From Symmachiella macrocystis (GTDB taxonomy: Bacteria > Planctomycetota > Planctomycetia > Planctomycetales > Planctomycetaceae), in NCBI RefSeq assembly GCF_007860075.1, contig NZ_SJPP01000001.1, forward strand, positions 3,755,490 to 3,819,489: a DNA stretch of 64,000 nucleotides, read 5' to 3'. A program made the position numbers and the translations under genes. How positions within the stretch are numbered: position 1 is the stretch's first letter; each line of letters starts with the position of its first letter. The notes under the pieces were generated by a model, which saw only the letters and a list, made by a program, of their open reading frames with translations, was not told the DNA's origin and made no database searches. This document shows positions 1-8,661 of the stretch, in pieces.

Positions 1-155
1 TATGCTGAAAAATAAGCTCCTGAGTGTTGCTATGGGCGGCTCTCTGCACCCCGGTGCGGCCCGTCAACAACAGTCGCTCGTCTCGCTGTCAAGCCCCATT
101 TATGCGATTCGATTGAATCATTCGCTTTGTCCAATTTTCCCACAAAAATCCTCTG

Positions 156-182
156 TTGGTTCCCGCCCATCCGATTTATAAT
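156..182 (+). promoter_or_regulatory. possible sigma70-type promoter upstream of the first gene
   Basis: A perfect TATAAT lies at 177-182. A weak -35 candidate, TTGGTT, lies at 156-161 with a 15-base spacer. It points toward the gene starting at 262. The -10 is exact but the -35 matches only three of six positions and the spacer is short, so this is tentative. Confidence 0.3.
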
Positions 183-261
183 CGAACCTTGATGACCGGT
201 TGTGCAGCCTCGCTAGCAACCACCCTGTGGCGATTGTGAATTTCAGTGAAAGCGTGGAGCG

Positions 262-807
262 ATGGACGTTGATTTTGCTCGGCCCGATGTGGCACGGTTG
301 GTGTTTCGGCTATTCAGCCGCGAACTCCATCCCGAGTTGATCAATGTCTATGCGTCGGCAGCGATCAAAAGCAACGACTACGAAGCGAAGTTGCAGATCT
401 GCGACGCTGGCCACGTGATCACATTTTGCCGGAACGGACAAATGCTCTGTGAGGTGATGACCGGTCGGGAGCATCCACTGCCCAAACGGCGTCGGATTCT
501 GTCGCATGGTGTGCAAGGACATCGCTGCGAAAGCCTGCAACTGGCCGATGGCGTGAACTATCACGTCAGTTTCCAATTGGAGAAATTGGAGCCGGACGTC
601 TTCCTGCATTTTCACGAAGAACTGCTGGCGGATTGCTCAAAGGCCGAATTGGCCCACCGTTTCGACGCGGCCGGCCGCTTAGCGCCGACGCCGCTGAGTT
701 TCATGGAAACCGAAGCAACCGCCGATCATTTGATCGTCCACGCTTTCCACACCTTCCCCGACAATTACGGCGTTGTCAAAACGCAATCCTTGTTTGAATT
801 GCGCTGA
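262..807 (+). CDS. DUF2617-like conserved protein
   Basis: A 181-residue soluble protein with no signal peptide or membrane segment. Its composition and layout (N-terminal DVDFARPDVARLVFRLFSREL, a central YEAKLQICDAGH strand pair, a C-terminal HAFHTFPDNYGVVKTQS segment) resemble the planctomycete DUF2617 family of about 170-180 residues, whose function is unknown. The start is the ATG at 262; a GGAG sits only two bases before it, closer than ideal. The next gene converges on it with a 65-base gap, so it is probably transcribed alone. The family assignment is from memory of the sequence pattern and is moderately sure; no function is proposed. Confidence 0.7.
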   Translation: MDVDFARPDVARLVFRLFSRELHPELINVYASAAIKSNDYEAKLQICDAGHVITFCRNGQMLCEVMTGREHPLPKRRRILSHGVQGHRCESLQLADGVNYHVSFQLEKLEPDVFLHFHEELLADCSKAELAHRFDAAGRLAPTPLSFMETEATADHLIVHAFHTFPDNYGVVKTQSLFELR

Positions 808-872
808 GCCAATGTTCGCCCATGGCTGAATCCCCCCTCATTGGTCGCAACCGGCATGTCTCCCCTGCACTG

Positions 873-1736
873 CTAATCTGCAGCGGACAATCCCGCTTCG
901 ACAAACGACATCGAGTGCCGAATAAAGGATTCTGCATCGGGGCAGACGTTGTGGAACATGCCCCGCTCTAAGGCGAAGTCGCCGTCGCGCCAGGTTGAGT
1001 TGTAGCTTTCAAACCCGATGTAGCCTTGCCAGTTGGCGGCGGTCATGGCGGTGAACAACGCATGCCAGGGAAGCAGGCCGGTTCCCGGAGCGCCGCGATT
1101 GTTTTCGCAGGCGTGCAAGCCCCACAGGTGCGGGCGCATTTCCTCGAATGCGGCGGCAAAGTCGGCCACTTCGGTGACGAGATGGTACGTGTCGAACAGG
1201 CTGAATAGGTTCTCATGGTCTGCCAGTGAGATCAATAGATTGACCTGTTGCGGCGTATTGGCCACGTGTGTGCGGAAATGGCTCATCGGTTCTAAGACAA
1301 GTTGCACGCCGGCATCAGCGGCATCTTCAGCCAGTTGGTTGAGAGACTCGGCTATCCGTTTCGGTTCGTCCGCATCAGGACGCTGCCGTCGGACGGCTCC
1401 GGGGTGACCATAGATGGCGCCGGTATAAGCAACCGCTCCGGCTCGCCCCGCTTGCTCGATAGCGTGACGATGCCATTGCACTGCGGGATGCGGATCATTG
1501 GCATTTGCCAGTGAGATGTCGCACTCCATGGGCCACGCTCCGCCTGGGCTGAACACCAATTCCAACCCCCGCATATCCGCCTCGTCGCCCAGCTTTGAAG
1601 CGTTAAAGTGAATGTCATCGCCAATGGCGACCTCGAGAAAGGAGAGTCCCCACGTTTGCGCATCGTCAAGCATGCGCAATAACGCGCTGTCATCGTAACG
1701 GTCTTGCCAAAGGAAGACGTGGGCGCCGTATTTCAT
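873..1736 (-). CDS. sugar phosphate isomerase/epimerase, ketose 3-epimerase-like
   Basis: A 287-residue TIM barrel of the xylose-isomerase-like (AP_endonuc_2) superfamily. Four metal ligands are visible in the expected order: E149 (VLEPM), D182 (SLFDTYH), H208 (GLHACEN) and E243 (GFESYN). H185 and R214 sit where D-tagatose/D-psicose 3-epimerases have their substrate-binding His and Arg, and all six spacings match that family. It therefore probably epimerises a free ketose at C3 with a divalent metal, in the cytoplasm; hydroxypyruvate isomerase is the main alternative. No sugar transporter or kinase lies beside it, so the physiological substrate is open. Confidence 0.8.
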   Translation of the reverse strand: MKYGAHVFLWQDRYDDSALLRMLDDAQTWGLSFLEVAIGDDIHFNASKLGDEADMRGLELVFSPGGAWPMECDISLANANDPHPAVQWHRHAIEQAGRAGAVAYTGAIYGHPGAVRRQRPDADEPKRIAESLNQLAEDAADAGVQLVLEPMSHFRTHVANTPQQVNLLISLADHENLFSLFDTYHLVTEVADFAAAFEEMRPHLWGLHACENNRGAPGTGLLPWHALFTAMTAANWQGYIGFESYNSTWRDGDFALERGMFHNVCPDAESFIRHSMSFVEAGLSAAD

Positions 1737-1830
1737 GGATTTTTAGTGCCCATAAAGGAGTGGCCGGTGGCCAGAATATAAGGGATCCACCAGTGGCGAT
1801 TTACCCGAGACTTATCGAGCTTAAGCTGGT

Positions 1831-2388
1831 TTATTTCAGATCGCTGCTCGACTCGTAACACTCCGCATTGGCTAGGAGAACGCCTGCTTCGTCTTTGGGG
1901 GAGAGGGTGGGCTCTTCGATTGGCCATTCGATGCCTAGTTGTGGGTCGTTCCACAAGAGGCTGCGTTCAAATTCTGGATGATACAGATCGGTGCATTTGT
2001 AGGTGACTTCGGCGATCTCGCTGACCACACAAAAGCCGTGGGCAAATCCGGGGGGGACATACAGTTGTCGTTTATTCTCTTCGCTGAGGATTTCGCCCAC
2101 CGATTGTCCAAACGTTGGCGAATCGCGGCGGAGGTCGACGCCGACGTCATAGATTTCGCCGCGAACGCAGCGGACCAATTTTCCCTGGGCATGTTGGATT
2201 TGATAATGCAACCCACGCAGTGTTCCGCGGCTGGAGCGAGAATGATTGTCTTGCACAAAAACCGCTGGAATTCCGGCAGCGGCAAATTTTGCCTGATGAT
2301 AGGTTTCCATGAAAAACCCGCGCGGATCTTCAAAGACCCGGGGGAGAATCAAATACATACCGGATAGTGCTGTTTCGCGAAATTCCAT
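1831..2388 (-). CDS. rfbC: dTDP-4-dehydrorhamnose 3,5-epimerase
   Basis: A 185-residue RmlC-type cupin, the usual length for the family. It epimerises dTDP-4-keto-6-deoxyglucose at C3 and C5 in dTDP-L-rhamnose synthesis for cell-surface polysaccharide. Visible signatures are PRVFEDPRGFFMETY near the N-terminus, the catalytic His in GTLRGLHYQ, YVPPGFAHGFCV, and the Tyr/Asp region in YKCTDLYHPE. The reading frame is open to 2463, but the family N-terminus fits the ATG at 2388 (MEFRETALSG), with GAGAG about ten bases upstream. The rest of the rhamnose pathway (rfbA, rfbB, rfbD) is not in the window. Confidence 0.93.
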   Translation of the reverse strand: MEFRETALSGMYLILPRVFEDPRGFFMETYHQAKFAAAGIPAVFVQDNHSRSSRGTLRGLHYQIQHAQGKLVRCVRGEIYDVGVDLRRDSPTFGQSVGEILSEENKRQLYVPPGFAHGFCVVSEIAEVTYKCTDLYHPEFERSLLWNDPQLGIEWPIEEPTLSPKDEAGVLLANAECYESSSDLK

Positions 2389-2602
2389 GAAAAAACGTCT
2401 CTCAAACCAAGAAGGTCCTGTCCTGCCTACCAACGAGCAGCCTGGTGAATGGTGCTCCAACACCCAAATTCACCAGATCGCTACATTGCACTATAGCAAA
2501 ATGGTCTCAGAAACAAATTGAGTCGCTCTCGCCGCAATGTCAAAAATCCGCTAGCATCCCGGTCGTTTGACGAGATCTTCCTCAATCAACCAGCCATCGC
2601 GT

Positions 2603-3535
2603 ATGAAATTGAAACGTCACCATAAATGGATCGCCTGTCTAGCCTGTTTGCTGTGCGCTCAGGTTACCTATTCGGCGGGCAAGATGTGGTGGATATCTCG
2701 ACAACACGCAGCCCTGTTTGCCGAAATCCGCGATAGTGATGGAGAGGTCGACGTCGTGGCGCGGGGGCGAATGTGGCCTTGGCATCTGGGCCCAGCCGTA
2801 CAGGTGCAGCTCAATCGGACTGCTGCTGATGATCGACTGGTGCAACGGATCGCCGACATTGCGGACTTGGAAGAATTAGAACTCAATGAAACGCAGGTCA
2901 CCGATGCCGCACTGCGGCACCTCACCACCTGTCGGCGGTTGTATATTTTGCGTCTCGACGACACCGCAATCACAGATGCCGGCGCCGCCGATCTGGGGCG
3001 GATGACTCAACTCAAAAGTTTGTATTTGATTGGCACGCGGATCACCGATACAGGCGTTTCGCAACTGGCGGGACTGATCCATTTGCGAGATCTGGATCTA
3101 TCGCGGACGGCAATAACCGATGCAAGTTTGGTGCACCTCAAGTTGATGCGGAAGCTGATTGATTTGGAATTGAACGACACGGTGATCACGGATCGCGGCT
3201 TGCAACACTTAACCCAACTGCGGCAACTCAAGGATTTGGATCTCAACGGCACACTGGTGGGGGATGCGGGGATCACCGAAATCCGCGACTTAAAAAATCT
3301 GGAAGAACTGGAATTGTCCGGGACCGCCGTCACCGATGCCGGATTGGTTGCGTTACACGGATTTCCCGTGTTGGACGAATTAGAATTGGCCGACACTCAA
3401 ATCAGCGATGCCGGTGTGCGTCACCTGCATGCTTGTCGACGATTGGAAACGTTGAATTTATCCCAGACGGCCATCTCCCCGACGGCAGAAAAAGCACTGC
3501 AGGCGGCACTGCCGCGATTGCGCATTCAGCGCTGA
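2603..3535 (+). CDS. leucine-rich repeat protein with N-terminal membrane anchor
   Basis: A 310-residue protein. After a basic N-terminus (MKLKRHHK) there is one hydrophobic segment (about residues 8-25), then roughly eight tandem repeats of about 24 residues with the pattern L-x-x-L-x-L-x-x-T-x-I/V-T-D-A-G-L/A-x-x-L. This is the ITDAGL-type LRR common in planctomycetes and makes a curved protein-binding solenoid. The hydrophobic segment suggests the repeats face the outside of the inner membrane. The frame opens at 2567, but the ATG at 2603 places the basic residues directly before the hydrophobic core. No enzymatic domain is present; partner unknown. Confidence 0.85.
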   Translation: MKLKRHHKWIACLACLLCAQVTYSAGKMWWISRQHAALFAEIRDSDGEVDVVARGRMWPWHLGPAVQVQLNRTAADDRLVQRIADIADLEELELNETQVTDAALRHLTTCRRLYILRLDDTAITDAGAADLGRMTQLKSLYLIGTRITDTGVSQLAGLIHLRDLDLSRTAITDASLVHLKLMRKLIDLELNDTVITDRGLQHLTQLRQLKDLDLNGTLVGDAGITEIRDLKNLEELELSGTAVTDAGLVALHGFPVLDELELADTQISDAGVRHLHACRRLETLNLSQTAISPTAEKALQAALPRLRIQR

Positions 3536-3556
3536 CGATCTTGCCGTTAGCGTACA

Positions 3557-5359
3557 TCAACCAAGCAAGACCCGCTCTTCAGGATAGGAGTACCGGCCGT
3601 CGTTTCCGCTACTGGCTAGTCCCACGATCAACGTCAACGGTCCCACCCGTCCCACGAACATCGTCAAGATGATCACGAATTGCGAGGGGATCCGCAGGGA
3701 AGAGGTGTCGATCGTCGAGACCCCGACCGTGGCAAATGCGCTGGTTGCTTCGAAGAGATGATCCAAAAAATACTCCGGCTGGTTTTCGATCACCACGATC
3801 AAAAGCGTGGTTGTCAGCACGCAAAAGATTCCCATCGCAACGATCATCAATGAGCGTTTGACGATCGACTGCGGAATGGTACGGCCCCGCAATTCGATTT
3901 GTTCACGCCCGCGGAGTAGCGCAACCACTGCTAATATACTGAGCGCGAACGAAACGGTTTTGATTCCGCCGCCGGTTGAACCGGGGGACGCTCCGACGAA
4001 CATCATCATAATCCCAAAGAATTTGGTTCCCGGCTGCAGATCGGCTAGGTCGACCGTATTGAACCCAGCCGTTCGAAAAGTGACAGACTGAAACCACGAA
4101 GCGGAAGCCTGTTCGCCCACAGTCAATTCCTGCATCATTGCGCCGGACTCCAACAGATAGAACCCACAGGTTCCCCAAGCCAACAAGCCCAAGGTTGTCA
4201 CGCCGACTAACCAAGAGGTATTCCCCAAACGCATCCGCCCGTGCGGCACATTCACACTGCCGGCGCGGGTACGGTTTGCTATTCGCCAGCGAAAAACGCG
4301 TCCCAAATCGGCCATTGCTGCAAAACCCAAGCCCCCCACAATGATCAATGCCGGAACCGCGGCCCAGATCTGCCAACGGGTTTGCATGCTGGAAAAACTA
4401 TCCGGCATCAAGGCGAAGCCGGCATTACAAAATGCGCTGACGGAATGAAACACCGAGTGGAAGGCCCGTTCGTGCCAAGGCAAATCGGGCCAAAGTCCCC
4501 ACAAGGAGGCCGCCCCGATCAATTCTGCCGTAGCGGTAAACAGGACAATGGAAATCATCAATTTGCGCAGCGCGCCGGTATTCTCAGTCTCCAGCATATC
4601 GGCCAAAAAAGCGGTTTCACGGACTTGCATGCGCCGCGCTGAGACCAGGGCGAACAGCGAACCGCAGGTCATGATCCCCAGTCCGCCGATTTGGAACAAA
4701 CAGAGAATGATGGTTTGACCAGTCGCACTCCAATAGGTGCCGGTGTCGACCAGAATCAATCCAGTCACACAACTGGCACTGGTCGCTGTGAACAACGCCA
4801 CATGAAACGGCGCGCCCCCCTGCCCTACCTCGGCGCGAGCGCGGGGCAGCATCAACAGAATGGTCCCCACCGCCACCAGCACGAGGAACGAAGCGACCAA
4901 AATAAAAGCGGGATTGCGACCACCGGAGGATATCCAACGGACCAGGATCACAAAACCGACGCCCGTCCGCAGAAAAATAGCCGCTTCACTGATATCGTTG
5001 ATTGTGCCGAAACGCCCCTCACTGCCACCACCAAAAACCAACGTGATCAGAACACCCAACAACCACAAAGCAACGACGCCGAGTGACACGCGATTTTCCG
5101 CCACGAAGGACTTATGACTCACGGCCCAGTAGTACCGCAAGCCCAAACCGACTGCAAAAACCAGCATGATCAACAGTGTTGCAATTCCCAACGGAAGATC
5201 GGTCATCGACTCCCACTGGCGCGAACTGCGGTGCAATACGATGGAGACAACCCCCACAACCTGCATCACGCGTTCGGCAGCCAGCACGCGCGAGGCGCGG
5301 CGGGTGCGTTGACGAGCGACGGCCAGGGGGATGTTTGAAGGAGGGATTTCCGTAGACAT
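3557..5359 (-). CDS. TrkH/KtrB-family potassium transporter
   Basis: A 600-residue integral membrane protein of the SKT (superfamily of K+ transporters) family. The four pore-loop signatures appear in order: TSASCVTGLILVDTGTYWS, HSVSAFCNAGFALMPDS, TFRTAGFNTVDLADL and TSAFATVGVSTIDTS. QIGGLGIMT and GASPGSTGGGIKT are also typical of TrkH/KtrB. It should move K+ (with H+ or Na+) inward across the inner membrane. It is longer than KtrB (about 450), with extra N-terminal membrane segments. The ATG at 5359 (MSTEIPPSN) is preferred over the upstream opening at 5425. No trkA/ktrA regulatory subunit gene lies nearby. Confidence 0.9.
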   Translation of the reverse strand: MSTEIPPSNIPLAVARQRTRRASRVLAAERVMQVVGVVSIVLHRSSRQWESMTDLPLGIATLLIMLVFAVGLGLRYYWAVSHKSFVAENRVSLGVVALWLLGVLITLVFGGGSEGRFGTINDISEAAIFLRTGVGFVILVRWISSGGRNPAFILVASFLVLVAVGTILLMLPRARAEVGQGGAPFHVALFTATSASCVTGLILVDTGTYWSATGQTIILCLFQIGGLGIMTCGSLFALVSARRMQVRETAFLADMLETENTGALRKLMISIVLFTATAELIGAASLWGLWPDLPWHERAFHSVFHSVSAFCNAGFALMPDSFSSMQTRWQIWAAVPALIIVGGLGFAAMADLGRVFRWRIANRTRAGSVNVPHGRMRLGNTSWLVGVTTLGLLAWGTCGFYLLESGAMMQELTVGEQASASWFQSVTFRTAGFNTVDLADLQPGTKFFGIMMMFVGASPGSTGGGIKTVSFALSILAVVALLRGREQIELRGRTIPQSIVKRSLMIVAMGIFCVLTTTLLIVVIENQPEYFLDHLFEATSAFATVGVSTIDTSSLRIPSQFVIILTMFVGRVGPLTLIVGLASSGNDGRYSYPEERVLLG

Positions 5360-5508
5360 TTCGTAGGGGGCATTCCTGGTTGGGAAATCACGTAGGCGGG
5401 GTTGGAAAGTAGAGACCAACACCAAGCACCTTTTTTGTCAAAGCCTAGTCCGCGCGGCAAGGCGCGACTATGATACGGCCCGCCCAGTTTAACGGAGTTT
5501 GTACACCA

Positions 5509-6915
5509 GTGATACGCGATTTTACCAGCGAAAGCCTCTCCCACGACCCTCTGCACGGGTACATCCCCTTCATCGCCAAATCCGGTTTGCCGACGGGCGA
5601 AGTCGCCGAGCAAGAGATCATCGACCACCCGTGGGTGCAGCGACTGCGACAGATTCATCAATTGCAGACCGCGCGTTGGGTGTTTCCCTCAGCCGAACAC
5701 ACCCGTTTCCCGCACTCCTTAGGAGCCATGCACCTCGCATCGCAGACAATGGAGCGCTGGTATGATTCTTTATGCGAATCGTGCCCGGAGACGCCTTCGG
5801 CCGGATATGTGCATAGCTTGGTCCGTATGGCGGCACTGTTGCACGATGTGGGCCATGGCCCGTTCGGGCATTTTTTCGACGACCATTTTCTGTCACAGTT
5901 TTCGCTGACCCACGAAGATTTGGGTGTGGCGGTGATTGAACAGGAATTCGCCGAATTGCTCAAAAAAATCCGTCGTAGCCCGTTCGGCGCATTGGGAGAT
6001 GACGAACAACTCGACCCGGCGCACGTTGCCTGGCTCATACGCCGCCCGCGCCCCGATCACCCGCAAGACAACGACCACCCCTTGTGGTTGCGACATTTAC
6101 GAAGCCTGTTTAGCGGCATCTACACGGTCGACAACATGGATTTTGTGCTCCGCGACAGTTACATGTCCGGCTACAACACGCGAGCCTTCGATATCTCGCG
6201 ATTGATTCACTACAGCTTTTTCACCCCCGCCGGCCTGACCATCCATCCGCGGGGACTGCCGACGTTGATCAATTTTATCGAAGTCCGCGCGAATCTGTTT
6301 CGCACGATCTATTTTCATCGTGCAGTCCGCGGACTCGATGTCGCCCTGGAGGAGATCTTCACGGAAAGTATGCAGCAACTCTTCCCGGCCAATCCGCTGG
6401 ACGATCTGGACCGCTACCGGCGGTTTACGGAGTTTTCGCTGATGGTCGACGTCGAACGTTGGGGGGACGCCGCGGATGCGGACCTGCGACGGTTGGGGGA
6501 AAGTTGGCGGCGGCTCTTCCGGCGAGATGTCGCTTGGAAGGTTGCAGCGGAACGCATTCGTTATTTTCACGCCGGCCTGTCGGAACGGATGACAATTTTT
6601 TCCGAACCGGAGGTGTTGTTGCGCCGCGTCCGTGAAAAAATGCCGCCCGAGTCGCGCGACGCCAACCTGAAGATCGACGTCGCTCGTCACTACCATCGCC
6701 CGAGCACACGCTTACCCGCCGGTGGACAAAATTATCTCTTCAATCCCGCAACGGGCGAATCCCGCGAACTGGCCGACTCACAATTGTTTGCCGAAGTTCC
6801 ACTCAGCTCAGCGGTGTGTCGCATTTATGCCGATGATCGTCGACACCATGCCGCTGTCGATGCCGCTCTGAATAGCGTACTTGGCGATGCCGGTGACGCG
6901 CTGACCAATATGTGA
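5509..6915 (+). CDS. HD-domain phosphohydrolase (dNTPase-like)
   Basis: A protein of about 468 residues with the HD-superfamily metal-binding set: TRFPHSLGAMHLA (first His), ALLHDVGHGPFGHFF (HD pair plus helix) and VDNMDFVLRDSYMSG (late Asp). This arrangement is that of SAMHD1/dGTPase-like and YdhJ-type HD proteins, which cleave nucleotides or related phosphoesters; the exact substrate cannot be read. An in-frame ATG exists at 5470, but the GTG at 5509 has GGAG at 5494-5497 with an 11-base gap and places HDPLHGYIPF near the N-terminus as in relatives. The start choice is therefore likely but not certain. Confidence 0.85.
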   Translation: MIRDFTSESLSHDPLHGYIPFIAKSGLPTGEVAEQEIIDHPWVQRLRQIHQLQTARWVFPSAEHTRFPHSLGAMHLASQTMERWYDSLCESCPETPSAGYVHSLVRMAALLHDVGHGPFGHFFDDHFLSQFSLTHEDLGVAVIEQEFAELLKKIRRSPFGALGDDEQLDPAHVAWLIRRPRPDHPQDNDHPLWLRHLRSLFSGIYTVDNMDFVLRDSYMSGYNTRAFDISRLIHYSFFTPAGLTIHPRGLPTLINFIEVRANLFRTIYFHRAVRGLDVALEEIFTESMQQLFPANPLDDLDRYRRFTEFSLMVDVERWGDAADADLRRLGESWRRLFRRDVAWKVAAERIRYFHAGLSERMTIFSEPEVLLRRVREKMPPESRDANLKIDVARHYHRPSTRLPAGGQNYLFNPATGESRELADSQLFAEVPLSSAVCRIYADDRRHHAAVDAALNSVLGDAGDALTNM

Positions 6916-7036
6916 CGCCGCTCGGGGTCACGCGTCCGCGCCATCTCAAAACTGGCGAACGCGTTCGATCGTGCCGGTTGTAAGGTGTGTGTCCATTCGT
7001 GTGATATCCGCTGTCCGGCTGTCCGATATTTTGCGC

Positions 7037-7453
7037 ATGATTAATTATGAGCTTAGCCAGTTGCAAGATAATCCCGAGTGGCTCGACGTGCTGCGTGCCT
7101 ACTCCGAATCGACACCGGACGAACAGGGCCGCTTGACCCGCGTCCAAGGTATCGAGGGGATTGCCGAAGAGCATCTGCCGCGAATTCACGGAAAACTGAT
7201 CGCATTCGGGTTCCTGGATTTCGAACTCGCAGATCGCCACGAAGGCGTGTTTTACCAATTGACCTCGCTCGGCCGCCAAGGCCTCATTCGCCTGCGCGAT
7301 ACAGCCAACGACGCGAGCGAAGAGACAGCCGTCGACGAAATTGTCTCTGAGAGAGACGCTGAGAGCGACGCGGTCGAGGTTGAAGAGACCACGACACAGT
7401 TCGAAGAACCGGTTGCAGCCGATGATTGCGCACGTGAAACCGAAGCCGCCTAA
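7037..7453 (+). CDS. hypothetical protein with winged-helix-like N-terminal half
   Basis: A 138-residue soluble protein. Residues 1-90 have helix-helix-wing character: a short helical start, LPRIHGKLIAFGFLDFEL, then FYQLTSLGRQGLIRL, resembling the recognition helix and wing of PadR/MarR-like folds. The last 45 residues are acidic, Glu/Val/Thr-rich and probably disordered. I do not recognise a family. The frame is open from a GTG at 6971; the ATG at 7037 (MINYELSQLQ) is chosen because the extra upstream residues look non-coding, though no good ribosome site supports either. A DNA-binding role is only a possibility. Confidence 0.55.
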   Translation: MINYELSQLQDNPEWLDVLRAYSESTPDEQGRLTRVQGIEGIAEEHLPRIHGKLIAFGFLDFELADRHEGVFYQLTSLGRQGLIRLRDTANDASEETAVDEIVSERDAESDAVEVEETTTQFEEPVAADDCARETEAA

Positions 7454-7609
7454 TCGCTGGTTGAACGTGAGGGGCACCCGCCCCGGTTGGACCTGCCTGG
7501 CCGCACTTATAGCGCTCCGCACCGCCCTTCGGATTGACAAAATCTCCGAATTTCCCTAAACGAGCAGCCGCTTTTTGATCGGTTGGGCTCGTTGCCAAGG
7601 GTGTTCAGG

Positions 7610-7999
7610 ATGAAAGTCAAAAACCTCATCGTGCTGGCGTCGTTGATTGTGTCGCTGACCGGGTGTGCGCATTTTGGCCAACAACACATCACGTGGACTG
7701 ACGTGCAGGAAACGGCCGTCGTGAAATTTCATGATGGAACCGCCTACAAGAATATCATTCGGATTCCGGTCACGGTCGAATGGATCGCCGGCGACTCGTT
7801 GCAGGTCTTGGATTTTGACGCCACGTATAAAAACAAGGTCATCGAAGTCACGGGCGAAATGAGACTCCCTGATGACCGCATTCCGGCGGAAAAAGAGCTC
7901 ATTGTCTACACCGACGGTTCACACCCCGATGTGATCACGATTGTCTACAAAAACCCCAACGGCGAGACCCAGGTCATTCAAGATATTGCCATCGAATGA
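7610..7999 (+). CDS. small lipoprotein, unknown function
   Basis: A 129-residue protein beginning MKVKNLIVLASLIVSLTGC, a lipoprotein signal with lipobox LTGC (acylated Cys about residue 19). The mature part is beta-rich with strands such as ETAVVKFHDGTAYKNIIRI and KELIVYTDGSHPDVITIVY and contains no catalytic motif I recognise. It should be anchored to a membrane on the periplasmic side. The frame is open from 7583, but the ATG at 7610 gives a clean signal peptide. It stands alone between two unrelated short genes. Confidence 0.7.
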   Translation: MKVKNLIVLASLIVSLTGCAHFGQQHITWTDVQETAVVKFHDGTAYKNIIRIPVTVEWIAGDSLQVLDFDATYKNKVIEVTGEMRLPDDRIPAEKELIVYTDGSHPDVITIVYKNPNGETQVIQDIAIE

Positions 8000-8199
8000 C
8001 ATGTCCGCCGTAATTCAGTCATCGCAGGGTGCACGGTTTTTGAGATAACGCGCGGTGCCGAATCCCGTCTTGCCGCAGTTGCCCGATTTTGAGAGAATCC
8101 GCCCCCTTTGCCGGACTGGGCTCGCTGCAGGGAACGCTTATGCCCGGCGGAGCATCACTGTTTTCAACGATCTGCTCATTGCATCAACGGACAAAACCT

Positions 8200-8532
8200 A
8201 TGCGCCGATTACTCGCCGTAGTATTTGGAGCCTTGATTGGCGGAGGACTAGTCTTTACCGCTTTTGAATATCATCTCGTCCGCACTGATGAGACGTATCA
8301 TTTGGTTCCCAAAAAGCAGGCGGGACTGACTGACGCTTATGTGGACATCCGCGATTGGCCGGCATCTCAGTGGAACGAACACACGACCTTGGCTGAGAAT
8401 ATGATTGCCGCCGGTCATGGTGATTTGGTTGGTGGATCGATCGCCAGCGGACTGCTAAACGACATCATCGCCCCATTCCAACAAGACGCCTCCGAAGCGA
8501 CTCAGCGTTGGTGGAATTCCGAACAAGAATAA
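8200..8532 (+). CDS. small single-pass membrane protein, unknown function
   Basis: A 110-residue protein with one N-terminal hydrophobic segment (RRLLAVVFGALIGGGLVFTA) followed by a soluble part that includes YVDIRDWPASQW and EHTTLAENMIAAG. No known family is recognised. The likely topology is a signal anchor with most of the chain outside the cytoplasm. The ORF is open upstream to 8089, but the ATG at 8200 puts two arginines directly before the hydrophobic core. Function unknown. Confidence 0.6.
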   Translation: MRRLLAVVFGALIGGGLVFTAFEYHLVRTDETYHLVPKKQAGLTDAYVDIRDWPASQWNEHTTLAENMIAAGHGDLVGGSIASGLLNDIIAPFQQDASEATQRWWNSEQE

Positions 8533-8661
8533 ACATCTAAAGCCGAATCATCCAGAATACGGATTCCCCGACCTCATCCGTTCTCTCCCCATCCGCGCAA
8601 GAAAAACCGTCCCTTCGTGACCTCTCTAAAAACCTCCCTCAGATCCTCGCCCCGGCTCCGC

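Noticed and set aside
2567-3535. Repeated 24-residue LRR units as a DNA repeat array
   Set aside because: The repetition is at protein level only; the DNA copies have diverged and are explained by the LRR gene.
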